The notes: generated by a model not told the origin, from the sequence alone. A stretch of 64,000 nt of DNA from Aliivibrio fischeri ATCC 7744 = JCM 18803 = DSM 507 (GCF_023983475.1 NZ_CP092712.1:2046001-2110000), one strand, 5' to 3'; shown: positions 1 through 11,920, numbered from the stretch's first letter. Translations and numbers: made by a program.

Positions 1-34
1 CCCAAAACACCAATTTATGGTGTAACGAACAAAC

Positions 35-355
35 TTACGCTTGCTCCATTGTACACAGCAGCGGGTGCTCATTATCACGCGAGTAAGTATTCACTTGCGC
101 AACTTTAGTTTCAGCAACTTCAGCAGTGAACGTCCCACATACTGCTTTCCCTTCATAATGCACTGTTAGCATTAATTGTGTTGCTTTTTCCAAATCCATG
201 GAAAAAAATTTATCTAAAACTTCAACAACAAACTCCATTGGAGTGTAATCGTCATTATTTAAAACCACTTTATACATTGATGGCGGTCTTAACTCTGTTT
301 TCTCTTGCTCCAAAACATCTGAATCAGGAGAAATCCATTCATATAGTTTACTCAT
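35..355 (-). CDS. clpS: ATP-dependent Clp protease adaptor ClpS
   Basis: ClpS binds the N-terminal domain of ClpA and delivers N-degron substrates to ClpAP in the cytoplasm. The 106-residue length is normal for the family, and the core motif [15 protein letters not shown] (about residues 33-47) is the conserved substrate-binding segment. The gene is divergent from cspD, the usual order clpA-clpS / cspD in gammaproteobacteria; clpA would lie beyond the left edge of the window and is not seen. The N-terminal about 25 residues are variable, as expected for the flexible extension that enters the ClpA pore. Start ATG at 355 gives the full family length. Confidence 0.95.
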   Translation of the reverse strand: MSKLYEWISPDSDVLEQEKTELRPPSMYKVVLNNDDYTPMEFVVEVLDKFFSMDLEKATQLMLTVHYEGKAVCGTFTAEVAETKVAQVNTYSRDNEHPLLCTMEQA

Positions 356-753
356 GTCGACAACTAAATTAGTAAAAAAATAATCTGATACTTCAAGGTA
401 TCCCCTTAATACTCAGACTAATCTAGACGAGAGATTACATCAAACAAAAGATACTATTTTAAAGTCTTTATCACTTATTTTTTAGTTAATTGAATAGAAA
501 ACCATCGAAACAATAAATAAAGAATAGAGCCTTTTGCTCATGTTCTCCACTATATTTATCAATCTGATATTACTGATAAATATGTTAATCTTAAATGTGA
601 TATTGAGTATAAATGTTAAAAAAGTGACAACATTGTACTTGACTCACATTTTATATTTAATAGAGTGTACTTGTAGTGGTTATCAATTGAACAGATAAAT
701 GATTAATTCATAACCATTGTGCTAGGTAATTAAAATGCAGAGGGATGTATAGC
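356..753. promoter_or_regulatory. clpS-cspD divergent intergenic region with an inverted repeat
   Basis: About 400 bp of AT-rich sequence separates the two divergent genes. I see no ORF or RNA gene. The clearest structure is an imperfect inverted repeat, TGGTTATCAATT at 677-688 against AATTCATAACCA at 705-716 (one mismatch), about 40 bp before the cspD start, so it would fall in the promoter or 5' leader of cspD. Its role is unknown; an RNA hairpin in the cold-shock-type leader or a protein-binding palindrome are both possible. Confidence 0.4.
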
Positions 754-975
754 ATGGCAACAGGTACAGTAAAGTGGTTCAATAACGCCAAAGGGTTTGG
801 CTTCATTTGTCCTGAAGGAGAAGATGGCGATATTTTTGCCCATTACTCCACCATTGAAATGGAGGGATATCGAACTCTAAAAGCAGGACAAGCCGTCACT
901 TACGAAATCCACGAAGGCCCAAAAGGTTTTCACGCAAGTGAAATTAAATTACTCGAAGGTGAAAACGCAAAATAG
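754..975 (+). CDS. cspD: Cold shock-like protein CspD
   Basis: A single cold-shock domain protein of 73 residues. CspD of E. coli is a stationary-phase single-stranded DNA-binding inhibitor of replication. The RNP1 motif KGFGFI and RNP2-like motif DIFAHY are intact. An upstream ATG at 745 is in frame, but the purine-rich AGAGGG at 739-744 is correctly spaced for ATG 754, which gives the canonical MATGTVKWF start. The link with clpS is the standard gammaproteobacterial arrangement. A strong terminator follows immediately. Confidence 0.93.
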   Translation: MATGTVKWFNNAKGFGFICPEGEDGDIFAHYSTIEMEGYRTLKAGQAVTYEIHEGPKGFHASEIKLLEGENAK

Positions 976-996
976 CTGCTTTATTTTCAAGTTTAT

Positions 997-1028
997 AAAA
1001 AAGGTGAGTCGACATGCTCACCTTTTTT
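997..1028 (+). terminator. Intrinsic terminator after cspD
   Basis: The stem AAAGGTGAG / CTCACCTTT with loop TCGACATG is followed by a T run, 20 bp after the cspD stop. It overlaps a TTG codon at 1027 in frame with the next gene, which argues against starting that gene there. Confidence 0.85.
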
Positions 1029-1083
1029 GAACCAATCGTTCCAAAACCACTCCAATATTAATTCACTTCTGTTAGGGCCTATT

Positions 1084-1626
1084 TTGAAATATCTATTTAC
1101 TTTTGTTCTACTTTTGACGCTAAACGGTTGTGTTACTGAAACACATCAAGAAAAAAGCACAGTAAACCTTGTGACAACAGGCGATATCAATACAGTAATA
1201 GCTGGACGAACTTTCTTTAGTTGGCACCCAGATATTAACGCCAACTACCTAAATAAAAAGTTAAATAAAAATGATACTGAAGAAAAATTCGTTCTTGCTT
1301 TAAAAAATGAATTAAAACAAAAAGGGTTTACTTACACGGATGATCTACAAAAAGCCGATTTTTATATTGGCTATGGTTTAGGTGTAGATACTAAGATCAG
1401 TGATGATCAAATTCTAAATAAAACAGGATTATCCGCTGGTATAGAACCACATGGCATCGATGAAAATGACAGTGATAAAGCCAGTGTTTTTATTGCAATC
1501 TATTTACCAACCCAACTGACGCCGCAATGGACAATATTAGCCCAAGGCTATACAGATAGTGAGCAAACAGGTGCAATGGACGAATTACTTCAGCTCATGT
1601 TTCATAGCTTAGAAGAGAAAAACTAA
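1084..1626 (+). CDS. DUF4136-type outer-membrane lipoprotein
   Basis: Predicted lipoprotein of about 180 residues. A short positively charged start, a hydrophobic stretch FTFVLLLTL and the lipobox LNGC (Cys16) form a type II signal peptide. The mature region resembles the DUF4136 family (GRTFFSWHPD, repeated YIGYGLGV-like strands). I chose TTG at 1084 because AGGG at 1074-1077 is well spaced and the signal peptide then starts properly; extension to TTG 1027 would run into the cspD terminator. Function of the family is unknown. It stands alone between cspD and the convergent selO. Confidence 0.7.
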   Translation: MKYLFTFVLLLTLNGCVTETHQEKSTVNLVTTGDINTVIAGRTFFSWHPDINANYLNKKLNKNDTEEKFVLALKNELKQKGFTYTDDLQKADFYIGYGLGVDTKISDDQILNKTGLSAGIEPHGIDENDSDKASVFIAIYLPTQLTPQWTILAQGYTDSEQTGAMDELLQLMFHSLEEKN

Positions 1627-1633
1627 GCGTAAA

Positions 1634-1655
1634 AAGCAGCAAACATGGCTGCTTT
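1634..1655 (-). terminator. Terminator of selO
   Basis: Stem AAGCAGC / GCTGCTT. On the minus strand the stem is followed by TTTA, making it a short intrinsic terminator just beyond the selO stop; on the plus strand the tail is poor. Confidence 0.55.
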
Positions 1656-1678
1656 ACTGCGTCACAAATTACTTTGCT

Positions 1679-3136
1679 CTATGATGAACAACTGATTTCC
1701 ATTCTCTTCCCCCACTCTGGTGGTAATTCAGCATAACGCTCAAAGTCAGGATGTTCATCAAATGGTGATGCCAATAGCGTAGATAAAATTTTAACATCAC
1801 TAAAATCCCCTTCATTTGCTTTAACAATTGCTTGCTGAGCTAAATAGTTTCTTAAAACATATTTCGGGTTCACTTTTCTCATTTTTGAACAACGCATATC
1901 GAAGCTATCTGCTTCTAACTTACATCGTGTTAGATATAGGTCTACCCATAATGTTGCAGCTTCTCTATCGACAAATAAGTCAATGACCGTTTGTTTATCT
2001 TGGGAATCTAGGTCAGACAACGCCCTCATAAATCGAGTGTAATCCACCGTATTTTGTGACAGTAACTCAAACATGGATTCAAATAGACGGGTATCCCCTT
2101 CTTGTTTAGAAAGCAGCCCCAATTTTTTTCGCATCAATTGACTAAAATAATCATGCAATTTTATTTCATATTGCTCTAATGCTTTTTCTAAATCGGACTT
2201 ATCAATTAATGGTGAAAGCGAATGTGCTAAGGCCGATAAATTCCATAAGCCAATTCTAGGTTGTTGATTAAAGGCATAACGTCCTTGGTAGTCAGAATGA
2301 TTACAGATATAGCCGGGTTCATAATCATCAAGAAAGCCAAAAGGACCATAATCGAACGTTTGGCCAATAATCGACATATTATCGGTATTCATAACACCAT
2401 GGGCAAATCCCACAGCCTGCCATTGCGCAATCATATAGGCAGTTCTATCTACAATATTGTTAAACATTGCAAGATATGGTTTATCTTCACCTAAACAACA
2501 AGGGAAATGCCATTCAATCACTTTGTCCGATAATAACTTGAGCTCTTCCAATAAATTTGAATAAAACAGATGCTCAAAATGACCAAATCGAATATGAGTT
2601 TCAGCCATTCTAATGAGTAAAGCCCCAGTCTCATACCCTTCTCTAAATACCGGAGTATCACTCGTCATCATTCCTAGTGCTCGTGTCGTAGGAATACCAA
2701 GCCCAGCCATCGCTTCACTACATAAATACTCACGAACTGTAGAGCGTAATACAGCTCGGCCATCACCAGAACGAGAGTAAGGCGTTAAACCCGCTCCTTT
2801 TAAATGAAGATCAAAACTATTCCCTTTTTTATCTTTTATTTCTGCTAGTAAGAGTCCTCTTCCGTCACCAAGGTCTGGGTTATAACTGCCAAATTGATGC
2901 CCCGCATATTTCATGGCTAGTGGAGCAAAGACGGATGGCACTGTCTCACCCGAAAACGCATCTAACAACTCAGAATGATTATGTACGTTCTCAGGTAAAT
3001 CAAACTGTTTAGCTAATTCACTGTTCCATATAAGCCAACGTGAGTTATCTAAAGGGGTCGGTTGTACATACGTGAAAAAACAACGAGGTAATCTTGAATA
3101 GCGAGTAGTAATTGAAAGAGAATTCCAAAAAGACAT
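1679..3136 (-). CDS. selO: Protein adenylyltransferase SelO (YdiU family)
   Basis: SelO is a pseudokinase-fold enzyme that transfers AMP to Ser, Thr or Tyr of target proteins, linked in E. coli to redox homeostasis. The 485-residue protein is full length. Visible landmarks are the N-terminal [16 protein letters not shown] segment, the [16 protein letters not shown] block, and the active-site stretch [10 protein letters not shown] followed by TFDYGPFGF, whose two Asp residues match the metal and catalytic acidic residues of the family. The bacterial protein ends without the C-terminal selenocysteine of eukaryotic homologues. No operon partner; the gene is convergent with the DUF4136 lipoprotein. 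Confidence 0.93.
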   Translation of the reverse strand: MSFWNSLSITTRYSRLPRCFFTYVQPTPLDNSRWLIWNSELAKQFDLPENVHNHSELLDAFSGETVPSVFAPLAMKYAGHQFGSYNPDLGDGRGLLLAEIKDKKGNSFDLHLKGAGLTPYSRSGDGRAVLRSTVREYLCSEAMAGLGIPTTRALGMMTSDTPVFREGYETGALLIRMAETHIRFGHFEHLFYSNLLEELKLLSDKVIEWHFPCCLGEDKPYLAMFNNIVDRTAYMIAQWQAVGFAHGVMNTDNMSIIGQTFDYGPFGFLDDYEPGYICNHSDYQGRYAFNQQPRIGLWNLSALAHSLSPLIDKSDLEKALEQYEIKLHDYFSQLMRKKLGLLSKQEGDTRLFESMFELLSQNTVDYTRFMRALSDLDSQDKQTVIDLFVDREAATLWVDLYLTRCKLEADSFDMRCSKMRKVNPKYVLRNYLAQQAIVKANEGDFSDVKILSTLLASPFDEHPDFERYAELPPEWGKRMEISCSS

Positions 3137-3203
3137 AAGAGTAATCCATTAACTATGCAATGAACTAACGCTAGCATATTGATAAATAATATGACAGAAA
3201 TGA

Positions 3204-3240
3204 AAAAAGCCGCACTAACCATAAGGTTAATGCGGCTTTT
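3204..3240 (-). terminator. Terminator downstream of tRNA-Arg
   Basis: Stem AAGCCGCACTAACC / GGTTAATGCGGCTT around loop ATAA, with an A run on the left and T run on the right, so it can work on both strands. On the minus strand it sits directly after the tRNA 3' end and before selO. Confidence 0.8.
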
Positions 3241-3247
3241 CCAATTT

Positions 3248-3324
3248 TGGCGCGCCCTGTAGGATTCGAACCTACGACCACATCCTTAGAAGGGACGTGC
3301 TCTATCCAGCTGAGCTAAGGGCGC
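3248..3324 (-). tRNA. tRNA-Arg (anticodon UCU)
   Basis: Read on the minus strand the 77-nt sequence folds as a canonical cloverleaf: acceptor GCGCCCT pairs with AGGGCGC, the D arm contains AGCTCAGCTGGATAGAGC, the anticodon stem CGTCC / GGATG encloses CTTCTAA with anticodon TCT (Arg, AGA codons), the T arm is GTAGG-TTCGAAT-CCTAC, and the discriminator G is followed by an encoded CCA. This tRNA reads AGA/AGG codons. Confidence 0.97.
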
Positions 3325-3337
3325 TTTGTGTGGTAGG

Positions 3338-3365
3338 ATTATACGAATATCCGAAATCAGATCAA
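3338..3365 (-). promoter_or_regulatory. Sigma70 promoter of tRNA-Arg
   Basis: On the minus strand TTGATC (complement of 3360-3365) and a perfect TATAAT (complement of 3338-3343) are separated by 16 bp, and the -10 ends 14 bp before the tRNA 5' end. This fits a strong stable-RNA promoter. Confidence 0.75.
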
Positions 3366-3504
3366 TCCTTTTCTTATCATTATCTTACTGAGTGATGAAA
3401 AATGAGTCACTTTGCTCACTTTATAGCAACAAGAAAACCATTCTGAATAAAAAACCTACAAATATCATTGATATTACGATGTTTTGATACTTAAAAAACC
3501 TCGA

Positions 3505-3520
3505 ACGCAAACGTTTGCTC
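3505..3520 (+). promoter_or_regulatory. Probable PurR operator upstream of folD
   Basis: The 16-mer ACGCAAACGTTTGCTC matches the core of the E. coli PurR operator consensus ACGCAAACGTTTNCNT almost perfectly. It lies 70 bp before the folD start, in a position where repressor binding could block the promoter. FolD makes the formyl donor precursor for purine synthesis, so purine-dependent repression is sensible. Confidence 0.7.
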
Positions 3521-3590
3521 TATAGCTATTCTGAATTAATTCTGCGACAATACTTAGGTCAATCAGTAACTGCCCTTTAGAAGGATCACT

Positions 3591-4448
3591 ATGACCGCTC
3601 AAATTATCGATGGAAAACTCATTTCTCAAACCGTTCGCTCTGAAGTTGGAGCTCGTGTTAAAGCTCGTGTAGAAGCAGGATTACGTGCTCCAGGCCTTGC
3701 AGTTGTATTAGTTGGACAAGACCCAGCATCTCAAGTTTATGTTGGTAGTAAGCGTCGTGCCTGTGAAGAAGTCGGTTTCGTTTCAAAGTCATATGATCTT
3801 CCAACGACCACATCTGAATCAGAACTTCTTAACCTAATTGATGAGCTAAACCAAGATCCTGAAATTGATGGTATTTTGGTTCAATTACCTCTTCCAGCAG
3901 GAATGGATAGCACTAAAATTTTAGAGCATATCGATCCTGAAAAAGACGTTGATGGCTTCCACCCATACAACGTAGGTCGATTATCACAACGTATTCCAAA
4001 ACTGCGTTCTTGTACACCAAAAGGGATCATCACTCTACTTGACCGCTACAACATTCAAGTTCGTGGTATGCATGCCGTTGTTGTTGGTGCTTCAAATATT
4101 GTTGGTCGACCAATGACGCTTGAATTACTTCTTGCTGGTTGTACAACCACCACTTGTCATCGCTTTACAAAAGATTTGGAAAGCCATATTCGTCAAGCTG
4201 ATTTGGTTGTTGTCGCCGTTGGTAAACCAAATTTCATTCCAGGTGAATGGATTAAAGAAGGTGCTGTTGTTGTCGATGTAGGTATTAATCGACTGGATTC
4301 AGGTAAATTAATTGGCGATGTCGAGTATGATGTAGCCAAAACAAAAGCAAGTTATATTACTCCAGTACCAGGTGGAGTTGGTCCAATGACTGTCGCGACA
4401 CTTATCGAAAACACCCTACTTGCCTGTGAGCAATACCACAGCAAATAA
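3591..4448 (+). CDS. folD: Bifunctional methylenetetrahydrofolate dehydrogenase/cyclohydrolase FolD
   Basis: FolD interconverts 5,10-methylene-THF, methenyl-THF and 10-formyl-THF in the cytoplasm, using NADP. The 285-residue protein has all landmarks: YVGSK with Tyr50 and catalytic Lys54, [23 protein letters not shown], the Rossmann segment [12 protein letters not shown], and the C-terminal [10 protein letters not shown]. Start ATG 3591 is preceded by AGAAGGA. It is monocistronic, with a terminator on the 3' side and a PurR-like box upstream. Together with fhs at 37.1 kb it gives this genome two routes to 10-formyl-THF. Confidence 0.96.
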   Translation: MTAQIIDGKLISQTVRSEVGARVKARVEAGLRAPGLAVVLVGQDPASQVYVGSKRRACEEVGFVSKSYDLPTTTSESELLNLIDELNQDPEIDGILVQLPLPAGMDSTKILEHIDPEKDVDGFHPYNVGRLSQRIPKLRSCTPKGIITLLDRYNIQVRGMHAVVVGASNIVGRPMTLELLLAGCTTTTCHRFTKDLESHIRQADLVVVAVGKPNFIPGEWIKEGAVVVDVGINRLDSGKLIGDVEYDVAKTKASYITPVPGGVGPMTVATLIENTLLACEQYHSK

Positions 4449-4475
4449 CTTTTAATAGTTACAAAACTATCAATT

Positions 4476-4504
4476 AGCGAGCAATTTTACTGCTCGCTTT
4501 TTTA
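4476..4504 (+). terminator. Intrinsic terminator after folD
   Basis: Stem AGCGAGCA / TGCTCGCT with loop ATTTTAC, followed by seven T residues. Confidence 0.85.
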
Positions 4505-4633
4505 TATCTGCGCTTCCCCACACTTCTTGACCAAATTTCACTCTATTTTCAGTTTTTTCTTGGACAAAATAAGCATTTAGTTACTAGGCTTAGTATGCGT
4601 AATTTAAAAAACGGATGACAAGAGGAAATGGAT

Positions 4634-6568
4634 ATGAGTATTTTTGACCACTATCAAGCCCGTTATGAAGCGGCAAAAGATGAAGAGATGTCACTGCAAG
4701 ATTTCTTATCACTATGTAGTAATGACAAAAGTGCTTATGCTAATGCAGCAGAAAGACTACTGCTAGCCATTGGAGAGCCGGAGGTCATCGATACTGCACT
4801 TGATCCGCAACTCAGTCGCATTTTCTCTAATCGTGTTATTTCTCGCTATGAAACCTTCAAAGATTTCTATGGTATGGAAGAACCAATAGAACAAATTGTT
4901 TCTTATCTAAAGCATGCTGCTCAAGGTCTTGAAGAGCGTAAGCAAGTGCTTTATTTATTAGGCCCAGTAGGCGGTGGTAAGTCTTCACTTGCTGAAAAAC
5001 TAAAAAGCTTAATGCAAAAATTACCTATTTATGTACTTAGCGCAAATGGGGAACGCAGCCCAGTTAACGATCACCCTTTCTGTTTATTTGATGTCAATGA
5101 AGATGGTGAACTACTCAAAAACGAATACGGTATTGAACCACGTAACCTACGCTCCATTATGTCTCCTTGGGCAGCAAAACGACTGCATGAATTTGGTGGT
5201 GACATAACAAAATTTAAAGTCATTAAAGTTCACCCATCGATTCTTGACCAAATCGGTATCGCAAAAACAGAACCGGGCGATGAAAATAATCAAGACATTT
5301 CCTCTCTTGTAGGTAAGGTCGATATTCGTCAATTAGAGCATTTCGCCCAAGATGATCCTGATGCTTATAGCTATTCGGGGTCATTATGTAAAGCGAACCA
5401 AGGCCTAATGGAATTCGTAGAGATGTTTAAGGCTCCGATTAAAGTGCTTCATCCTCTTTTAACTGCAACCCAAGAAGGTAACTTTAATGGGACTGAAGGA
5501 CTGTCAGCGTTACCATTTGATGGGATGATCCTTGCTCACTCAAACGAATCAGAATGGCAAACATTCCGAAATAACAAAAACAACGAAGCCTTTTTAGATA
5601 GAGTTTATATCGTAAAAGTCCCTTATTGTTTACGTGTATCGGAAGAAATGAAGATATACCAAAAACTACTAGAGCACAGTGAATTGTCTCATGCGCCTTG
5701 CTCTCCTAGTACGTTGGATATTCTGGCTCAATTCTCAATATTATCGCGTCTAAAAGAACCAGAGAATTCATCTCTCTTCTCTAAAATGCGTGTTTATGAT
5801 GGTGAAACCCTAAAAGACACCGATCCAAAAGCCAAAAGTTACCAAGAGTATCGAGATTTTGCTGGTGTTGATGAAGGCATGTCAGGCTTATCAACTCGAT
5901 TCGCCTTTAAGATCCTCTCTCGTGTCTTTAATTTTGATCAAACCGAAGTCGCAGCCAACCCTGTTCATCTTTTTTATGTAATAGAACAACAAATAGAAAG
6001 AGAACAGTTTGCACAAGACATTGCAGATAAATACACCGAATTCTTAAAAGGGTTCTTAATCCCTAAATATGTCGAGTTTATCGGTAAAGAAATTCAAACC
6101 GCTTATCTTGAGTCTTATTCAGAATATGGTCAGAACATTTTCGACCGTTACGTAACCTATGCTGATTTTTGGATTCAAGATCAAGAGTATCGTGATCCTG
6201 AAACTGGCCAACTGTTTGACCGTTCAGCACTTAACGATGAATTAGAAAAAATAGAAAAAACAGCGGGGATCAGCAATCCAAAAGATTTCCGTAATGAAAT
6301 AGTGAATTTTGTTCTTAGAGCAAAAGCAAACAACAACGGACAAAACCCAACTTGGACCAGTTACGAAAAACTGCGTGTAGTTATTGAGAAGAAAATGTTC
6401 TCCAATACAGAAGATCTTCTTCCAGTTATCTCCTTTAACGGAAAAACCTCAACCGACGATCAGAAAAAACATGATGATTTTGTAGCTCGAATGATGGAAA
6501 AAGGCTACACCAAAAAACAAGTAAGACTATTAGCAGAATGGTACTTACGTGTTCGTAAATCATCATAA
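4634..6568 (+). CDS. prkA: PrkA-family serine protein kinase (YeaG-like)
   Basis: A 644-residue protein with an N-terminal AAA+ module (Walker A GPVGGGKS, about residues 110-117) and the C-terminal PrkA kinase-like domain. E. coli YeaG is induced by nitrogen starvation and stationary phase; Bacillus PrkA acts in sporulation regulation, and protease activity has also been claimed for the family. An ATG six bases upstream (4628) is in frame, but AGAGGA at 4621-4626 is spaced properly only for ATG 4634. It is the first gene of the conserved trio prkA-yeaH-spoVR, all co-directional. Confidence 0.92.
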   Translation: MSIFDHYQARYEAAKDEEMSLQDFLSLCSNDKSAYANAAERLLLAIGEPEVIDTALDPQLSRIFSNRVISRYETFKDFYGMEEPIEQIVSYLKHAAQGLEERKQVLYLLGPVGGGKSSLAEKLKSLMQKLPIYVLSANGERSPVNDHPFCLFDVNEDGELLKNEYGIEPRNLRSIMSPWAAKRLHEFGGDITKFKVIKVHPSILDQIGIAKTEPGDENNQDISSLVGKVDIRQLEHFAQDDPDAYSYSGSLCKANQGLMEFVEMFKAPIKVLHPLLTATQEGNFNGTEGLSALPFDGMILAHSNESEWQTFRNNKNNEAFLDRVYIVKVPYCLRVSEEMKIYQKLLEHSELSHAPCSPSTLDILAQFSILSRLKEPENSSLFSKMRVYDGETLKDTDPKAKSYQEYRDFAGVDEGMSGLSTRFAFKILSRVFNFDQTEVAANPVHLFYVIEQQIEREQFAQDIADKYTEFLKGFLIPKYVEFIGKEIQTAYLESYSEYGQNIFDRYVTYADFWIQDQEYRDPETGQLFDRSALNDELEKIEKTAGISNPKDFRNEIVNFVLRAKANNNGQNPTWTSYEKLRVVIEKKMFSNTEDLLPVISFNGKTSTDDQKKHDDFVARMMEKGYTKKQVRLLAEWYLRVRKSS

Positions 6569-6585
6569 AAATAAACAGGACGTTA

Positions 6586-6609
6586 CAGCCCATAGCTGAT
6601 TATGGGCTG
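6586..6609 (+). repeat. Perfect hairpin between prkA and yeaH
   Basis: CAGCCCATA / TATGGGCTG with loop GCTGAT, a 9-bp perfect GC-containing stem 18 bp after the prkA stop and 90 bp before yeaH. There is no T run after it, so it is more likely a processing or mRNA-stabilising hairpin than a full terminator. Confidence 0.5.
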
Positions 6610-6698
6610 ATCTAATAACATTTTAGCTAATTTGTTGTCTATATAAGTAGGTTCCTTTAGACAATCGCTAAGGTGATATGAATCAGGAGGGCAATATT

Positions 6699-7970
6699 AT
6701 GGCTCAATTTATTGACCGAAGGTTGAATGGTAAAAAGAAAAGTACCGTCAATAGACAGCGCTTTATTCGTCGCCATAAAGACCAAATAAAACGTGCGGTT
6801 TCTGATGCTGTAAATCAACGTTCAGTAACCAATACAGAAAGTGGTGAAAGTATCTCTATTCCAAAGGGAGATATATCTGAGCCTGTTTTTCATCAAGGTC
6901 AAGGTGGTATTCGTGAGCGTGTATTACCCGGCAATGACCAATTTATTAAAGGTGATAAAATTGAACGTCCTCAAGGAGGAAATGGTGGCGGAGGTGCTGG
7001 TGATGGAGATGCCAGTGCGGATGGCGAAGGTCAAGACGACTTTATTTTTCAAATTTCGAAAGATGAATACCTTGATATTCTTTTTGAAGAGCTTGAATTG
7101 CCTAACCTTGAGAAAAACCAAGTTCAAAAAATAACAGAATGGGAAACCCATCGAGCAGGTTATCAAACCGCCGGTGTCCCTTCTAATATTGATATCGTCC
7201 GTTCTCTACAGCAATCACTTGCTCGTAGAACTGCCATGACAGCGGGTAAAAAACGATTACTCTCCGAATTAGAACAAGAATTAGAAACCATTAAAAACAG
7301 CGAACCGAGTCAACCGCTTGCAGTTCGTAAAATGCAGGAACAAATAGAGGAGCTTCGAGAAAGAATCAAACATGTTCCTTATATTGACTCATTTGATTTG
7401 CGTTATAAAAATTACGAGCGAACCCCTATCCCATCCAGTCAGGCGGTGATGTTTTGTTTAATGGATGTATCTGGGTCTATGGATCAAGCAACCAAAGACA
7501 TTGCAAAACGTTTTTATGTCCTGCTTTATCTCTTTTTAACTCGAACTTATGAAAACGTAGAAGTCGTTTTTATTCGCCATCATACTCAGGCAAAAGAAGT
7601 AAATGAACACGATTTCTTTTACTCTCAAGAAACTGGTGGGACCATGGTTTCAAGCGCATTGAAACTAATGAGAGACATCGTTGCTGAACGTTTTCCTGCA
7701 AATGAGTGGAATATTTATGCCGCACAAGCTTCTGATGGTGATAATTGGGCTGATGACTCACCAAAATGTAAAGAGTTGCTGACATCATCCATTCTTCCAA
7801 CTTGCCAATATTACTCATATATCGAAATCACAAAACGTCATCACCAAACATTGTGGACTGAGTACGACAAGTTGGCACAAGGCTTTGATAATTTTGCCAT
7901 GAAAAATATTCGTTCCGTTGAAGATATTTACCCAATATTCAGAGAATTATTTCAAAAGCAGCTGGCTTAA
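6699..7970 (+). CDS. yeaH: YeaH/YhbH family protein (DUF444, UPF0229)
   Basis: A 423-residue DUF444 protein. The C-terminal half is von Willebrand A-like, with a metal-ion-dependent adhesion motif in LMDVSGSMD (near residue 256); the middle has a Gly-rich linker ([19 protein letters not shown]). The biochemical role is unknown, but the gene always travels with the PrkA kinase and SpoVR. An in-frame ATG at 6678 exists; CAGGAGGG at 6683-6690 supports ATG 6699, giving the family start [15 protein letters not shown]. The next gene follows within 11 bp, so the two are translationally close. Confidence 0.92.
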   Translation: MAQFIDRRLNGKKKSTVNRQRFIRRHKDQIKRAVSDAVNQRSVTNTESGESISIPKGDISEPVFHQGQGGIRERVLPGNDQFIKGDKIERPQGGNGGGGAGDGDASADGEGQDDFIFQISKDEYLDILFEELELPNLEKNQVQKITEWETHRAGYQTAGVPSNIDIVRSLQQSLARRTAMTAGKKRLLSELEQELETIKNSEPSQPLAVRKMQEQIEELRERIKHVPYIDSFDLRYKNYERTPIPSSQAVMFCLMDVSGSMDQATKDIAKRFYVLLYLFLTRTYENVEVVFIRHHTQAKEVNEHDFFYSQETGGTMVSSALKLMRDIVAERFPANEWNIYAAQASDGDNWADDSPKCKELLTSSILPTCQYYSYIEITKRHHQTLWTEYDKLAQGFDNFAMKNIRSVEDIYPIFRELFQKQLA

Positions 7971-7980
7971 GGAGGCAATG

Positions 7981-9498
7981 ATGAAAAGGACGACAAAGCT
8001 ACCTGATGGGCCTGATTGGACCTTTCAAATGCTTGAAGAATATCATGTAGAAATTAAGCGTGTAGCCGAGCATTACCGTTTGGATACCTACCCAAACCAA
8101 ATCGAGATCATCACAGCTGAACAAATGATGGATGCTTACTCTAGTGTGGGTATGCCTATTAATTATCATCACTGGTCATTTGGTAAAAAATTCATCCAAA
8201 CAGAACAAAACTATAAGCATGGTCAGATGGGGCTCGCTTATGAAATCGTTATTAACTCCTCCCCCTGTATTGCTTATTTAATGGAAGAGAACACCATTAC
8301 CATGCAAGCCTTAGTCATGGCACATGCTTGCTATGGTCATAACTCGTTTTTTAAAGGTAATTACCTATTTCAAACTTGGACAGACGCCAGTTCGATTGTC
8401 GATTATTTATTGTTTGCTCAACAATACTTAACCAAGTGTGAAGAAAAATACGGTGTTGATGAAGTAGAAAAAATTCTCGATTCTTGTCATGCCTTAATGA
8501 ACTACGGCGTAGATAGATATAAGCGCCCTGAAAAAATCTCAATAGCAGAAGAAAAAATTCGTCAAGAAGACAGAGAAGCCTATCTTCAATCTCAAGTAAA
8601 TGACCTATGGCGAACCGTTCCAAAATCAAAAGAAGAAAGTAACGAAGAAAAAATTCGCTTCCCATCAGAACCACAAGAAAACATACTTTATTTTATTGAG
8701 AAGCACGCCCCACTCCTTGAGTCATGGCAACGAGAGATTGTTCGGATTGTACGAAAAATTAGCCAATATTTTTATCCTCAAAAACAAACCCAAGTAATGA
8801 ATGAGGGTTGGGCAACCTTTTGGCACTATACGATCCTTAACCATCTTTATGACGAAGGATTAGTGTCTGAGAAGTTTATTCTAGAATTCTTACACAGCCA
8901 CACAAATGTTGTTGCCCAACCGAGTTATAACAGTCCTTATTACAGCGGAATTAATCCTTACGCCCTTGGTTTCGCCATGTTCCAAGACATTCGTAGAATA
9001 TGTGAAGAACCGACAGATGAAGACAGAGAATGGTTTCCTGATTTAGCAGGAACCGATTGGTTAGATGCCGTACATTTTGCTATGCATAATTTTAAAGATG
9101 AGAGTTTCATTAGCCAATATTTATCACCCAAGTTAATACGAGAGTTCAAACTGTTCTCCATCTTAGATAATGATAAAAACAAACATATTGAAGTCAGCGC
9201 AATTCATGATGATACAGGCTATCGTGAAATCAGAGAGAAGCTTGCTGCTCAATATAACTTAAGTAACCTAGAGCCGAATATACAAGTATGGAATGTAGAT
9301 GTACGAGGTGATCGTTCGATGATTCTACGCCATATTCCTCATAATCGTATTCCTTTAGATAAAAGCCATGAAGAAGTAATGAAGCATCTTCATCGTTTGT
9401 GGGGATTTGATGTGATTTTGGAAGAAGTGATTTCATTTAATCGAGCAGAAATAATATCTTCTTGCCCAAAGCGTAATTACTACAATACGAGTATTTAA
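7981..9498 (+). CDS. ycgB: SpoVR family protein (YcgB)
   Basis: A 505-residue member of the SpoVR family, named for a Bacillus spore-cortex protein; the enterobacterial homologue YcgB is RpoS-dependent and its activity is unknown. The conserved block MNEGWATFWHYTIL (near residue 272) and the following GINPYALGFAMFQDI stretch are present. GGAGG at 7971-7975 is best spaced for the second of two adjacent ATGs (7981). It is the last gene of the prkA-yeaH-spoVR unit and is followed by a terminator shared with convergent icd. Confidence 0.92.
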   Translation: MKRTTKLPDGPDWTFQMLEEYHVEIKRVAEHYRLDTYPNQIEIITAEQMMDAYSSVGMPINYHHWSFGKKFIQTEQNYKHGQMGLAYEIVINSSPCIAYLMEENTITMQALVMAHACYGHNSFFKGNYLFQTWTDASSIVDYLLFAQQYLTKCEEKYGVDEVEKILDSCHALMNYGVDRYKRPEKISIAEEKIRQEDREAYLQSQVNDLWRTVPKSKEESNEEKIRFPSEPQENILYFIEKHAPLLESWQREIVRIVRKISQYFYPQKQTQVMNEGWATFWHYTILNHLYDEGLVSEKFILEFLHSHTNVVAQPSYNSPYYSGINPYALGFAMFQDIRRICEEPTDEDREWFPDLAGTDWLDAVHFAMHNFKDESFISQYLSPKLIREFKLFSILDNDKNKHIEVSAIHDDTGYREIREKLAAQYNLSNLEPNIQVWNVDVRGDRSMILRHIPHNRIPLDKSHEEVMKHLHRLWGFDVILEEVISFNRAEIISSCPKRNYYNTSI

Positions 9499-9530
9499 AT
9501 ACTATCTAAATACTGAAATATACATAACAA

Positions 9531-9563
9531 AAAGCCTTGAGGTATCACTACCTCAAGGCTTTA
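9531..9563. terminator. Bidirectional terminator between spoVR and icd
   Basis: Stem AAAGCCTTGAGGTA / TACCTCAAGGCTTT with loop TCAC, flanked by A and T runs, between two convergent genes. Confidence 0.85.
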
Positions 9564-9589
9564 TTATATCAATCTAATGCATTAATCAA

Positions 9590-11818
<2,229 letters not shown>

Positions 11819-11888
11819 TTAATTTCCCTATTTAATCCACAAAACCCACAACAAAACGTATAATAGGTTCTGTAATTTACCGACTTTG

Positions 11889-11920
11889 ATACCAATTCTA
11901 ATCATTCATTACATTGGTAT
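11889..11920. repeat. ATACCAAT...ATTGGTAT inverted repeat
   Basis: Perfect 8-bp arms (11889-11896 and 11913-11920) around 16 bp, in the icd-rluE divergent promoter region. Similar ATACCAAT palindromes recur in Vibrionaceae intergenic DNA as far as I know, so this may be a small dispersed element or an operator. Confidence 0.4.

Noticed and set aside
1-34. clpA coding sequence at the left edge
   Set aside because: The 34 bases before the clpS stop show only a small ACACCA/TGGTGT hairpin; clpA must start further left.
1027-1083. N-terminal extension of the DUF4136 lipoprotein from TTG 1027
   Set aside because: It starts inside the cspD terminator, and the extension would bury the lipoprotein signal peptide.
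8351-8674. Minus-strand ORF of 107 codons inside spoVR
   Set aside because: Low-complexity Leu/Phe-rich translation antisense to a well-conserved gene, with no ribosome binding site.
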